A stretch of DNA of 64,000 bases from Sphingobium sp. CAP-1 (GTDB taxonomy: Bacteria; Pseudomonadota; Alphaproteobacteria; Sphingomonadales; Sphingomonadaceae), in contig NZ_CP046253.1 in assembly GCF_009720145.1 (NCBI RefSeq), positions 744,001 through 808,000 of the forward strand, read 5' to 3'. The position numbers were made by a program, and so were the translations under genes. Below the pieces are notes generated by a model, which was not told the origin of the DNA, made no database searches, and was given only the letters and a program-made list of their open reading frames with translations. Positions 17,116 to 25,743 of this stretch are shown one piece after another (position 1 is the stretch's first letter; every line of letters begins with the position of its first letter).

Positions 17116-18537
17116 TTAATGGGCAAGCCCCTTGACGATTTCCTCGACCATCTTCTTGGCGTCGGCCAGCAGCATCATGGTGTTGTCCATGTAGAAAACC
17201 TCATTGTCGACGCCGGCATAGCCCGCGCCGCCCATGGAGCGCTTCACGAACAGCACCGACTTGGCATTGGCCACGTCCAGGATCGGCATCCCGTAGATGG
17301 GCGATGTCTTGTCGGTCTTGGCCGCCGGATTGGTCACGTCGTTGGCGCCGATGACAAAGGCAACGTCGGCCTGGCCGAATTCGCTGTTGATGTCCTCCAG
17401 TTCGAACACCTCGTCATAGGGGACATTCGCTTCGGCCAGCAGCACGTTCATATGGCCGGGCATACGGCCCGCGACCGGGTGGATCGCATATTTGACGTTG
17501 ACGCCTTCCTTCTTGAGGATGTCGCCCATTTCGCGCAGCGCGTGCTGCGCCTGGCTGACCGCCATGCCGTAACCCGGCACGATGATGACGCTTTCCGCCT
17601 GTTTCATCAGGAAGGCCGCATCCTCGGCGCTGCCGCGCTTGTAGGGACGGTCGACCGCCGCCGCGCCGCCCGACGCACCGCCGGTTTCCGCGCCAAAGCC
17701 GCCCGCGATCACGCTGATGAAGCTGCGGTTCATCGCCTTGCACATGATATAGGACAGGATCGCACCCGAACTGCCCACCAGCGCGCCGGTGATGATCATC
17801 GCCGTATTGCCCAGGGTAAAGCCCATGGCGGCGGCGGCCCAGCCCGAATAGCTGTTCAGCATCGACACCACGACCGGCATGTCCGCGCCGCCGATCGGGA
17901 TGATCAGCAGGAAGCCGATGATGAAGCTCAATGCCGTCACGGTCCAGAAGATCCAGGGCGACTGGTCGGTCACAAACCAGGCGATCAGGCCCAGGATCGC
18001 GGCCAGCGTGCCAAGGTTGATGACATGGCGGCCGGGCAGCATGATCGGCTTGCCCGACATGTTACCGTTTAGCTTGAGGAAGGCGATGACCGACCCGGAG
18101 AAGGTGATCGCGCCGATCGCGACGCCCAGGCCCATTTCGATCCGGCTAGCATTGTGGATTTCGTCCGTCAGCGGATCGAGAATGCCAAAGGCGCCAGGAT
18201 TGAGATAGGCGGCCGCACCCACCAGCACGGCGGCCATGCCAACCAGACTGTGGAAGGCCGCGACCAGTTGCGGCATCGCGGTCATGGCGATGCGGCGGGC
18301 GATCAGGAAGCCGATGCCACCGCCCACGATGATCGCGCCGACGATTTCGGGCAGGCTCACCACATCATGGGTGTAGAGCGTGGTCACGACCGCAATGGCC
18401 ATGCCGACCATGCCCATGCGGTTGCCGCGCCGGCTGGTGGCCGGGCTGGACAGGCCGCGCAGCGCCAGGATGAAGAGGACGCCCGCGACCAGATAGGCGA
18501 GCGCGACGAAGGGCGAGACAGGAGCCAGCTCGTGCAT
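17116..18537 (-). CDS. pntB: NAD(P) transhydrogenase subunit beta
   Basis: 473 residues. About nine membrane helices make up the N-terminal 270 residues. The C-terminal NADP(H)-binding domain III contains VIIVPGYGMAVSQAQHALREM, VKYAIHPVAGRMPGHMNVLLAEANVPYD, DVAFVIGANDVTNPAAKTD and VLFVKRSMGGAGYAGVDNEVFYMDNT. With PntA1 and PntA2 it uses the proton gradient to make NADPH from NADH. Its ATG overlaps the pntA2 stop by one base (TGATG). Confidence 0.95.
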   Translation of the reverse strand: MHELAPVSPFVALAYLVAGVLFILALRGLSSPATSRRGNRMGMVGMAIAVVTTLYTHDVVSLPEIVGAIIVGGGIGFLIARRIAMTAMPQLVAAFHSLVGMAAVLVGAAAYLNPGAFGILDPLTDEIHNASRIEMGLGVAIGAITFSGSVIAFLKLNGNMSGKPIMLPGRHVINLGTLAAILGLIAWFVTDQSPWIFWTVTALSFIIGFLLIIPIGGADMPVVVSMLNSYSGWAAAAMGFTLGNTAMIITGALVGSSGAILSYIMCKAMNRSFISVIAGGFGAETGGASGGAAAVDRPYKRGSAEDAAFLMKQAESVIIVPGYGMAVSQAQHALREMGDILKKEGVNVKYAIHPVAGRMPGHMNVLLAEANVPYDEVFELEDINSEFGQADVAFVIGANDVTNPAAKTDKTSPIYGMPILDVANAKSVLFVKRSMGGAGYAGVDNEVFYMDNTMMLLADAKKMVEEIVKGLAH

Positions 18538-18821
18538 CACTTGCGCTCCTTCTTCTTGTACATCGCCAGCATCCGTTCGGTGACGGCGAAGCCGCCGAAG
18601 ATATTGACCGATGCGAACACCACCGCGACCAGCCCCAGCACCTTGGCGGCGATGCTGCCGGCCTCCGCCGACGCGACCAGCGCGCCGACGATGATGACCG
18701 ACGAAATCGCGTTGGTGACGGCCATCAACGGCGTATGGAGCGCCGGCGTCACCGACCACACCACATAATAGCCGACGAAGCACGCCAGCACGAAAATCGA
18801 CAGGATGGAGATGAAGTCCAT
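18537..18821 (-). CDS. pntA2: NAD(P) transhydrogenase subunit alpha part 2
   Basis: 94 residues with three hydrophobic segments (FISILSIFVLACFVGYYVVW, then two more). Conserved text is HTPLMAVTNAISSVIIVGAL and FGGFAVTERMLAMYKKKERK. It is the membrane part of the split alpha subunit, separate from the NAD-binding part as in Rhodospirillum and other alphaproteobacteria. It sits 96 bases downstream of pntA1. Confidence 0.94.
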   Translation of the reverse strand: MDFISILSIFVLACFVGYYVVWSVTPALHTPLMAVTNAISSVIIVGALVASAEAGSIAAKVLGLVAVVFASVNIFGGFAVTERMLAMYKKKERK

Positions 18822-18917
18822 CGTTCCTACTCCCTGTTCGTCCCGCCTATATGGCGCGAGACGGTTCCGCGCGCCCCCACCCCCTTGGCAGACGCGCGCC
18901 CCTTCAATCGACCCGGC

Positions 18918-20039
18918 TTAACCCAGCAGCCGTTCGTTCACGACCTTGCCGCCCTGCGTCAGGCGGATGGCGTTGCCGATTTCGTCGTCCAGCACCGGCG
19001 CGTTCTTGTCCTTGTCCCAGAAAGCGGACAGGAAGTTGAACAGGTTGCGCGAGAAAAGGGCCGAAGCGTCCGTCGCCAGCCGCGACGGCACGTTGCGATG
19101 GCCGACGATCTTGACGCCGTGGCGCTCGACCACTTCGCCGGCGACCGCGCCCTCGACATTGCCACCCTGCTCGACCGCCAGATCGACGATCACGCTGCCC
19201 GGCTTCATCGTCGCGATCTGCGCGTCGGTGATCAGGCGCGGCGCGGGCCGGCCCGGAATCAGCGCGGTGGTGATGACGATGTCCTGCTTGGCGATGTGCG
19301 ACGACACCAGTTCCGCCTGCGCGGCCTTATATTCGTCGGACATTTCGGTGGCGTAGCCGCCGCTGCCCTCGCCCTCGATGCCCGCGACCTTCTCCACGAA
19401 GATCGCCTTGGCGCCGAGCGATTCGATCTGCTCTTTCGTGGCGGCGCGCACGTCCGTAGCGGACACCTGCGCGCCCAGACGACGCGCGGTGGCGATCGCC
19501 TGAAGGCCCGCGACGCCCACGCCCATGATGAACGCCTTGGCCGCCGACACCGTGCCAGCCGCCGTCATCATCATCGGGAACGCCTTGCCATATTCGGCCG
19601 CGGCGTCCAGCACCGCCTTATAGCCGGACAGGTTCGACTGGGACGACAGGATATCCATCGACTGGGCGCGAGTGATGCGCGGCATGAACTCCATCGCCAG
19701 CGCCTCATACCCGGCGGCGGCATAGGCATCGACCCGCGCGCGCTCCCCGAAGGGATTGAGGCCCGCGGCGATCCACGCGCCCGGCTTCGCGCCCGCCAGA
19801 CTGTCGGCCGCCGGCCCCTGAATGCCCAGGATGATGTCCGCGCCCGCCACCGTCGCAGCCCGGTCGCCCACGCTCGCGCCGGCGGCCGCATAGTCGGCAT
19901 CCGCGATCGATGCGGTCAGGCCAGCCCCGGCCTCCACCGCAACCTGCGCACCCAGACCGATAAATTTCTTCACCGTTTCCGGCGTCGCCGCAACGCGCTT
20001 CTCGCCCGCCGCCTGCTCTTTCACTACCGCTATCTTCAT
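18918..20039 (-). CDS. pntA1: NAD(P) transhydrogenase subunit alpha part 1
   Basis: 373 residues starting MKIAVVKEQAAGEKRVAATPETVKKF, the alanine-dehydrogenase/PntA N-terminal fold. The NAD(H) domain I is visible around VMGVGVAGLQAIATARRLGAQVSATDVRAATKEQIESLGAKA, here used as a landmark at about residues 180-215. It is the peripheral, cytoplasmic NAD-binding part of the transhydrogenase. It ends NAIRLTQGGKVVNERLLG, without the membrane segment, which is encoded by pntA2. Confidence 0.95.
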   Translation of the reverse strand: MKIAVVKEQAAGEKRVAATPETVKKFIGLGAQVAVEAGAGLTASIADADYAAAGASVGDRAATVAGADIILGIQGPAADSLAGAKPGAWIAAGLNPFGERARVDAYAAAGYEALAMEFMPRITRAQSMDILSSQSNLSGYKAVLDAAAEYGKAFPMMMTAAGTVSAAKAFIMGVGVAGLQAIATARRLGAQVSATDVRAATKEQIESLGAKAIFVEKVAGIEGEGSGGYATEMSDEYKAAQAELVSSHIAKQDIVITTALIPGRPAPRLITDAQIATMKPGSVIVDLAVEQGGNVEGAVAGEVVERHGVKIVGHRNVPSRLATDASALFSRNLFNFLSAFWDKDKNAPVLDDEIGNAIRLTQGGKVVNERLLG

Positions 20040-20071
20040 TATGATCGCCCCCTCCTGTCACTCCGCCCGGT

Positions 20072-20194
20072 TCAGGTCGAGATCAACAATATCACCAGAG
20101 CGGCCAGCGCGACGCTGGCGATCGTGCCCCATTTTACGAAATTCACAAATCCTGCGTAGGTCTGGGTTGCGTTCTTCATATTGTCAGACGCCAT
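20072..20194 (-). CDS. aa3-type cytochrome c oxidase subunit IV (40 residues)
   Basis: A very short gene between pntA1 and the divergent regulator. It starts MASDNMKNATQTYAGFVNFV and continues with KWGTIASVALAALVILLIST, one membrane helix. This matches the bacterial aa3-oxidase subunit IV family, which is normally 40-50 residues with an amphipathic, Tyr/Phe-containing stretch before a single helix. AGGGGA lies 6-11 bases before the ATG. It is probably the first gene of the pnt transcript; the same neighbourhood is common in sphingomonads. The subunit packs against the oxidase core in the inner membrane. Confidence 0.85.
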   Translation of the reverse strand: MASDNMKNATQTYAGFVNFVKWGTIASVALAALVILLIST

Positions 20195-20347
20195 TTCCTG
20201 TCCCCTGTTGTGGTTTTTCGTGTCCACCTCTTATCCGCAAAATGCCGCCCCCCTCAACCCGCAGACGCACAAGAAAATCTTTCGCAGTTAAGTGCGCCTT
20301 TACCTGCGCATCTTAGCATGGCCCCCGATTGCAAAAGAGGGGTGTAA

Positions 20348-21796
20348 ATGACGCGCGACGGCATACCGATGTTGATGCTGATCGACGACGAACCGGCGCA
20401 AAGGCGGCTGGTGTCGGCGCTTTCCTCGCGCGCGGGGTGGCGCACGATCTTCGCGCCGGACGGCGAAACCGCCATCGCGACGCTCGGCACCCAGGACGGG
20501 ATGCAGCTCGATGCGATCATTCTGGATCAATGGAGCCCCGATTATGAGCCGTCGGGCCTGATTCGCGAGATTCGCGCGCGCCGGCCGGCGCTGCCGATCC
20601 TGATTCTGACCGCCCACAATAATGTCGCCGTCGCGGTGGAGGCGATGCGTGCGGGTGCAACAGATTATCTTTCAAAGCCGATCGCCCCGGAACGGCTGCT
20701 CGCCGCGCTCAACGCCACGCTGGCCGATGGCGCCAGCGCGGGCGAATTGCGCCCCCTGACCGAAAAGATCACCGCCCCCCTGTCCTTCGAGGATGTGGTC
20801 GGCTCCGCCCCGCAATTCCGCGCGGCGCTGGCGATCGCGGCCAAGGCGGCGCGCGCCCGCGTGCCGGTGCTGATCGAAGGGGAAAGCGGCGTCGGCAAGG
20901 ATGTTATCGCCTGCGCGATCCACGCCGCATCGCCCCGCCACAAACAGGCGATGGTCACGGTCAATTGCGGCGCCATCCCCGCCAATCTGGTCGAATCGGA
21001 GCTGTTCGGCCATGAACGCGGCGCCTTCACCGGCGCCTTCGACCGGCATGTCGGCAAATTCGCCACCGCCGACATGGGCACGATCTTCCTCGACGAAGTC
21101 AGCGAGATGCCGCTGGACGCGCAGGTGAAGCTGCTGCGCGTATTGCAGGACGGCGAAGTCCAGCCGATCGGCGCACGCCGTCCGGTTCATGTCGATGTCC
21201 GCGTCATCGCCGCCACCAACAAGCGGCTGACCGACGAGATAGAGGCTGGCCGCTTCCGCGAAGATCTCTATTATCGCCTCAACGTCGTGCAGTTGACCGT
21301 GCCGCCGCTGCGCGAACGGATGGGCGATATTCCCGCCCTGTGCCGTCACCTGCTGGCCCGGATCGCGACCCAGCCGGGGCTGCGCAGCCTGGGTCTGACC
21401 GACGACGCGCTGGCGCTGCTGATGCAGCATGGCTGGCCGGGCAATGTCCGCCAGCTTCAAAACGCCCTGTTCCGCGCCGCCGTCCTGTGCGAGGGCGACG
21501 CGCTGACGCCGCAGGATTTCCCCCAGATCGCTGCGCAGATCCAGGCGCAGGGATCAGGCGAAGTGCATCAGCTTCGTCCGCGCGCGGCAGCCCAGCCGCA
21601 TCGTGACGGCGCCGGCATCACCCTGTTCGAAGGCGACGGCCATGTTCGGCAGTTGGCGGAGATCGAGGCCGATGTCATCCGCCTCGCCATCGGCCATTAT
21701 CGCGGCCGCATGACCGAAGTCGCCCGGCGGCTGGGGATCGGCCGATCGACCCTCTATCGCAAGCTCGCCGAACTGGGCATCGACAGCGCCGCCTGA
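20348..21796 (+). CDS. NtrC-type sigma-54 dependent response regulator
   Basis: 482 residues in three parts. The receiver domain (MLMLIDDEPAQRR, phospho-acceptor Asp in IILDQWSP about residue 58, then LILTAHNN and DYLSKP) is complete. The AAA+ domain has Walker A GESGVGKD (about 177-184), the sigma-54 contact loop GAFTGAF and Walker B TIFLDEVSEM. The C-terminal Fis-type helix-turn-helix is MTEVARRLGIGRSTLYRKLAELGI. It activates RpoN promoters when phosphorylated. No histidine kinase gene is adjacent, so it is an orphan here. Confidence 0.92.
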   Translation: MTRDGIPMLMLIDDEPAQRRLVSALSSRAGWRTIFAPDGETAIATLGTQDGMQLDAIILDQWSPDYEPSGLIREIRARRPALPILILTAHNNVAVAVEAMRAGATDYLSKPIAPERLLAALNATLADGASAGELRPLTEKITAPLSFEDVVGSAPQFRAALAIAAKAARARVPVLIEGESGVGKDVIACAIHAASPRHKQAMVTVNCGAIPANLVESELFGHERGAFTGAFDRHVGKFATADMGTIFLDEVSEMPLDAQVKLLRVLQDGEVQPIGARRPVHVDVRVIAATNKRLTDEIEAGRFREDLYYRLNVVQLTVPPLRERMGDIPALCRHLLARIATQPGLRSLGLTDDALALLMQHGWPGNVRQLQNALFRAAVLCEGDALTPQDFPQIAAQIQAQGSGEVHQLRPRAAAQPHRDGAGITLFEGDGHVRQLAEIEADVIRLAIGHYRGRMTEVARRLGIGRSTLYRKLAELGIDSAA

Positions 21797-21889
21797 TCGA
21801 TCCGTTCGATCGAACGGCCTGAACGCGTCGTCGCGCGACCTGTCCCTGCCGCGTTGAAATCGTGCGGCGGCTATGCTTTGGAACGAAGC

Positions 21890-22510
21890 ATGAAACATGC
21901 CGCCATCCTCGTCACCTGCCTCCCCGTCCTGCTGCTCGCCGCCTGCGGTCGCACCGAGCCGGTAGGCGACATGCCGGACCAGGACGCACTGGCGGCCGCA
22001 GCCAACGCCGCCGCAGCCAATGCGATCACCAATCAGCAGGCGGACGCGCAGGAACAGACACGCGACTATGTGAATGCCGCGCGCGGCTTTTCCATCACCT
22101 TCCCCGAAAGCTGGGTGATGGACAAGGGTGCCAGCACAGCGGACGGCGTCGTCTATGCAGATCCCGGCGCGGGCGCCGACATGCGCGTTTTCTGGCAGAA
22201 AAATGATGATGACCAGACACTGCAACAGATTGTCGAGGCGCTCCACGACAGCAGCGAAGGGGTGGATGGCGATTTCGTCGGCGACGATGAATATCGCGGC
22301 ACCGCCAATGATGGCGAAGGCAATATCGTTTCGATCCGCCTGCTCAAACAGCCCGACGGATCGATCGTCACAGCCACATTCGTCTATCCCGAACAGGTGC
22401 GCGACCAATATCAGCCGGTCGCCGACACAGCATTGAAAAGCCTGCGCCTCTTCACGCCGAAGGGCGAAGCGCAGGAGGCGCCGGTTGCGACCGGCAACAC
22501 CGCCAACTGA
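21890..22510 (+). CDS. lipoprotein of unknown function
   Basis: 206 residues from MKHAAILVTCLPVLLLAACGRTEP, with a lipobox LAAC and the lipidated Cys at residue 19. An Ala/Asn/Gln-rich linker follows, then a soluble domain beginning DYVNAARGFSITFPESWVMDKG, which resembles the PsbP-like/'SITFP' domain of small lipoproteins. It includes VTATFVYPEQVRDQY and TALKSLRLF at the end. The role is unknown. It is 22 bases upstream of the GNAT gene and probably co-transcribed. Confidence 0.75.
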   Translation: MKHAAILVTCLPVLLLAACGRTEPVGDMPDQDALAAAANAAAANAITNQQADAQEQTRDYVNAARGFSITFPESWVMDKGASTADGVVYADPGAGADMRVFWQKNDDDQTLQQIVEALHDSSEGVDGDFVGDDEYRGTANDGEGNIVSIRLLKQPDGSIVTATFVYPEQVRDQYQPVADTALKSLRLFTPKGEAQEAPVATGNTAN

Positions 22511-22532
22511 ACCGCCCCGCCGCCAGCCCATC

Positions 22533-23018
22533 ATGGCCCGCATCGCGCCCTTTGCCCCGGCCGACCAGCCTGCGGTGCTGGACCTCATCCTGTCGATCCA
22601 GCGCGACGAATATGGCATCGCCATCACCGCCGAGGACCAGCCGGACCTGGCCGATATTCCGGGTTTCTATCTGACGGGTGCGGGCGGATTCTGGGTCGCG
22701 CGCGATGACGACCGGCTGGTCGGCACGATCGCGCTCAGGGATATAGGCGATGGCGGGGCCGCATTGCGCAAGATGTTCGTCGCGCCCAGCCATCGCGGCG
22801 GCGTGACGGGCGTCGCACAGGCCTTGCTCGACGCGCTGCTGGTCGCCGCCCGCGATCGGGGACTGACCCATATCTGGCTGGGCACCACCGACCGTTTCCG
22901 CGCGGCGCACCGCTTCTACGAGAAGAACGGTTTCGATCCGGTGGCGGCCGATGCGCTGCCCGCCAGCTTTCCGCGCATGGCGGTGGACAGCCGTTTCTAC
23001 ACGCTGACGCTGGGTTAG
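22533..23018 (+). CDS. GNAT family N-acetyltransferase
   Basis: 161 residues starting MARIAPFAPADQPAVLDLILSIQRDEYG. The acetyl-CoA-binding loop and helix are visible as ALRKMFVAPSHRGGVTGVAQALLDALL (about residues 75-101), and HRFYEKNGFDPV follows (about 125-136). The protein class acetylates small molecules or protein N termini; the substrate is unknown. Its ATG was chosen because the fold starts there; the frame is open 16 codons further up. A strong hairpin follows the stop directly. Confidence 0.82.
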   Translation: MARIAPFAPADQPAVLDLILSIQRDEYGIAITAEDQPDLADIPGFYLTGAGGFWVARDDDRLVGTIALRDIGDGGAALRKMFVAPSHRGGVTGVAQALLDALLVAARDRGLTHIWLGTTDRFRAAHRFYEKNGFDPVAADALPASFPRMAVDSRFYTLTLG

Positions 23019-23042
23019 GAGAGGGCCGCGCCGGCCCTCTCC
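23018..23042. terminator. bidirectional hairpin between GNAT gene and siderophore receptor
   Basis: GGAGAGGGCCG (23018-23028) and its exact complement (23032-23042) form an 11-bp stem with a three-base loop between two convergent genes. The stem starts inside the GNAT stop codon. T-tracts are weak on both sides. Confidence 0.75.
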
Positions 23043-23050
23043 TTCATCCA

Positions 23051-25501
23051 TCAATATTTGATGTTGAGCGTGGCGATCGCCGTGCGGCCAGCCGCCTGAT
23101 TGGCATAGTGGCTGCTATAGGCCTTGTCATAATAGCGCTTGTTCAGCACGTTGTTGACATTGACCTGCAACTGGATCGCGTCGCTGAAGCTGTAGGACGC
23201 ATTGGCGTCGAACCGCCAGTAGCTCGGCACCATGCGCGCCAGCGACTTGGTGATGACCACCGCGCCGTTGGTGATCGTGCGGGTGTCCGCATAGCCGCCA
23301 TAGACCTTGCCCATATAGATGGCGCCGCCGCCGACGGTGAAGGCCGGCGTCAGCTTATAGTTGGTGAAGGTGGTCAGGCTGTGCTTGGGCGTGTTGGGGA
23401 AGCGCTTGCCGGTGGTGGCGGCCGGCGCATAGAGGGTCACGCCCGACACGGTGGTCGCGGTGAAGCCGCCGTCGACAATCTCCGAGTCCATATAGGTATA
23501 GCCGCCGAACACGTTCCATTCCGGCGTGATATTGCCGTTGAAGCCGAATTCGACCCCTTCGACCCGCTTGTCGCCGATGAAGCTGACCGTGCCGTTGGCG
23601 TCGGTCGCGCGGGCATTCTTGGTTTCTGTGCGGAACGCGGCCAGCGTCAGCGCCAGGCTATCGTCGAACAGGGTCCACTTCGTGCCGACTTCATAGGATT
23701 TGGTCTTTTCGACCTTCAGCGCGTCGGTCAGCGCCTGCGACGTGGTGTTGACCGCGTTGCTTTCCGTGCCGTTGGCCAGGAAGGAGCCGGGCGGGGTCGC
23801 GGCGGTCGCGGTCGAGATATAGATGCTGCCGTTCGACGCCGGCTTGAACACCAGACCGACATTATAGGTCCACAGATCGTCGGTGCGGGTGAAGGTCACG
23901 CGGTTGGCGGTCGAGGTCACGGCGACGCCCGGCGTCACCTTGGTTTCATAGCGGTCGAACCGGCCGCCGATATTGAGCAGCAGCGAATCGCTGAAACTGA
24001 TCGTGTCGAAGAAGGACGCCGCCTTGGTGGTGGTGGCCGACCGGGTCCAGGTTTTCTTCGCGCTCTTCACGATCGGCGATTCGACCGAAGAAGCGTCGCT
24101 GGCGTAGCTGACCCAGGGATCATAGGGGTTGGGATTGGTCAGGCTGGTGCAGTTATAGCGCGCGGTCGACGCCGCGCCGCAACGGCCGCCCTGGGCGGTG
24201 GTGAAGGTGGTGCCGGTGGCGATCGCCGCGCCGGTCGCCGCGTTGGAGACATAGCTGCCGTTCCAGGCGATTTCCTCGCTGAACTCGACGCTGGCGGCGA
24301 AGCTGTTCTTGATGCCGCCCAGCGTGAATTCGCCCGACAGATCGGTCTGGTTCAGCAGGCCCGATGTTTCGCTGTAACGGCTGTTGATGCGGCGCCATAC
24401 CTGACCGTTGACGACATTGCCCTGGCTGTCGTCGGGCTGGGTCCAGACATAGCCCTGCTTGCTGGCGCCATAGCGGCTGGTGTTGCGCAGGGTCACGCCG
24501 CCGTCAAATTCATGTTCGAAGCGGAAGGTCAGATTGTTGACATTGGTCTTGCGGAAATCGCGATCCGCCAGGCCATAATAAGCGCCGCGTGGCACCGATA
24601 TCGCTGTACCGGAAGCGGTGGTGAAATTGCGCGCCGGGCCGGTTTCGGTCACGCCGCTGGGCGCATTGTTGATCGTGTAGAGATAGGGGATGCCCGAATC
24701 CGGCAGTTCGTCGGTTTCCAGATGATAATAGCTGACGGTCAGGCTGGTGGGGCCATTCAGACCCAGCTTGATCGACGGCGCGACGCCCCAGCGCTTCGAC
24801 CAGATGGCGTCGCGGCCGGCAACGTCCTGATCGTGCCACATGGCGTTCAGGCGGACACCGACGAAATCATTGATCGGCTGGTTGATGTCGATCGTGGCGC
24901 GCTTGTAATCGGCATTGCCCAGCGCGCCGCTGGCAGCGACGAAGCGGTCGGCGGTCGGAACCTTCGTGACCAGATTGATCGACCCGCCGGTGTTGCCGCG
25001 GCCGCCCATGCTGCTGTCCGATCCCTTGACCACCTCGATCTGCTCGACGGCGAAAACTTCACGGCTCTGCGCACCCACGTCGCGCACGCCGTCCAGATAG
25101 GTGCTGGCCTGCGAATCCATGCCGCGGATGAAGGGGCGATCGCCCAGCGGATTGCCGCCCTCGCCCGCACCCAGGGTGATGCCCGGCACGGTGCGCAGCG
25201 CTTCGGTCAGCGACGCGGCGGCCGTGTCCTTGATGAGTTGCGCCGGAATGACGGTGACACTCTTGGGCGTGTCGACCAGCGGCGCGGTATATTTGGGAGA
25301 GGAAGGCTTGTCGACCTTATAGCCCTGCTCGTCGATCGCGGTGTCGGTGACGGTCATGCCGCCCAGACGCTGCCCTTCGCCGGCGGCGGCCTGATCCTGT
25401 GCGGCGGCAGCCAGCGGCATGGACATCATGCCGACGCAGCTCAGCGCCAGGAAAGTAGGCGTCAGCGCGGACGCGCGATCGGACTTGGAGGATTTCGGCA
25501 T
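23051..25501 (-). CDS. TonB-dependent siderophore receptor (catecholate type)
   Basis: 816 residues from MPKSSKSDRASALTPTFLALSC. A signal peptide ends near AAAAQDQ. The plug domain holds VDTPKSVTVIPAQLIKDTAAASLTEALRTVPGITLGAGEGGNP and DRPFIRGMDSQASTYLDGVRDVG (given as landmarks), and the barrel ends in ...RTAIATLNIKY with an aromatic terminus. The DTPKSVTVI start is usual for Fiu/FhuA-type siderophore receptors. It imports Fe-siderophores across the outer membrane. A Fur-like palindrome lies 35 bases upstream, fitting iron control. It stands alone as a transcription unit. Confidence 0.93.
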   Translation of the reverse strand: MPKSSKSDRASALTPTFLALSCVGMMSMPLAAAAQDQAAAGEGQRLGGMTVTDTAIDEQGYKVDKPSSPKYTAPLVDTPKSVTVIPAQLIKDTAAASLTEALRTVPGITLGAGEGGNPLGDRPFIRGMDSQASTYLDGVRDVGAQSREVFAVEQIEVVKGSDSSMGGRGNTGGSINLVTKVPTADRFVAASGALGNADYKRATIDINQPINDFVGVRLNAMWHDQDVAGRDAIWSKRWGVAPSIKLGLNGPTSLTVSYYHLETDELPDSGIPYLYTINNAPSGVTETGPARNFTTASGTAISVPRGAYYGLADRDFRKTNVNNLTFRFEHEFDGGVTLRNTSRYGASKQGYVWTQPDDSQGNVVNGQVWRRINSRYSETSGLLNQTDLSGEFTLGGIKNSFAASVEFSEEIAWNGSYVSNAATGAAIATGTTFTTAQGGRCGAASTARYNCTSLTNPNPYDPWVSYASDASSVESPIVKSAKKTWTRSATTTKAASFFDTISFSDSLLLNIGGRFDRYETKVTPGVAVTSTANRVTFTRTDDLWTYNVGLVFKPASNGSIYISTATAATPPGSFLANGTESNAVNTTSQALTDALKVEKTKSYEVGTKWTLFDDSLALTLAAFRTETKNARATDANGTVSFIGDKRVEGVEFGFNGNITPEWNVFGGYTYMDSEIVDGGFTATTVSGVTLYAPAATTGKRFPNTPKHSLTTFTNYKLTPAFTVGGGAIYMGKVYGGYADTRTITNGAVVITKSLARMVPSYWRFDANASYSFSDAIQLQVNVNNVLNKRYYDKAYSSHYANQAAGRTAIATLNIKY

Positions 25502-25535
25502 GTCGGCTCCCTGAATCATATGTTTCGGGAGCGCT

Positions 25536-25554
25536 AATGCGAATGATTGCTATT
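25536..25554. promoter_or_regulatory. Fur-box-like palindrome
   Basis: AATGCGAATGATTGCTATT has the spaced form AATnnnAAT-n-ATTnnnATT that Fur sites show, in AT-rich sequence 35-53 bases before the siderophore receptor start. A second overlapping ATTGC/GCAAT repeat follows at 25546-25563. Confidence 0.6.
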
Positions 25555-25614
25555 ATGTGCAATATTGATTGCGACGCATTTGCAGATGTTACACTTTATT
25601 ACATTCGCGCCATG

Positions 25615-25659
25615 GTAAAAATGCAACGGTCGACCCGGTTGCCCGGATCGACCGTTGCA
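25615..25659 (-). terminator. terminator downstream of ahpF
   Basis: Arms 25622-25638 and 25643-25659 pair over 17 bases with one mismatch. Read on the minus strand, TTTTTACC follows. The position fits the end of the ahpF transcript. Confidence 0.85.
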
Positions 25660-25699
25660 CTTCCGTTCAAAGTCCATGCCGCTCGGTTTGACACAGGGC

Positions 25700-25723
25700 G
25701 TGTTCCCGCCTTCGCGGGAACAC
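25700..25723. repeat. short perfect palindrome (REP-like)
   Basis: GTGTTCCCGC (25700-25709), a four-base loop, then GCGGGAACAC (25714-25723). The 10-bp stem is perfect but has no T-tract. Elements of this GTTCCCGCnnnnGCGGGAAC form are common dispersed repeats in sphingomonads. Confidence 0.7.
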
Positions 25724-25743
25724 ACTGCGCTTAAAGCCGAATG

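Noticed and set aside
23108..25537. 809-codon plus-strand frame opposite the siderophore receptor
   Set aside because: Composition (Ala/Val/Arg/His-rich) and lack of any domain mark it as a shadow of the receptor gene.
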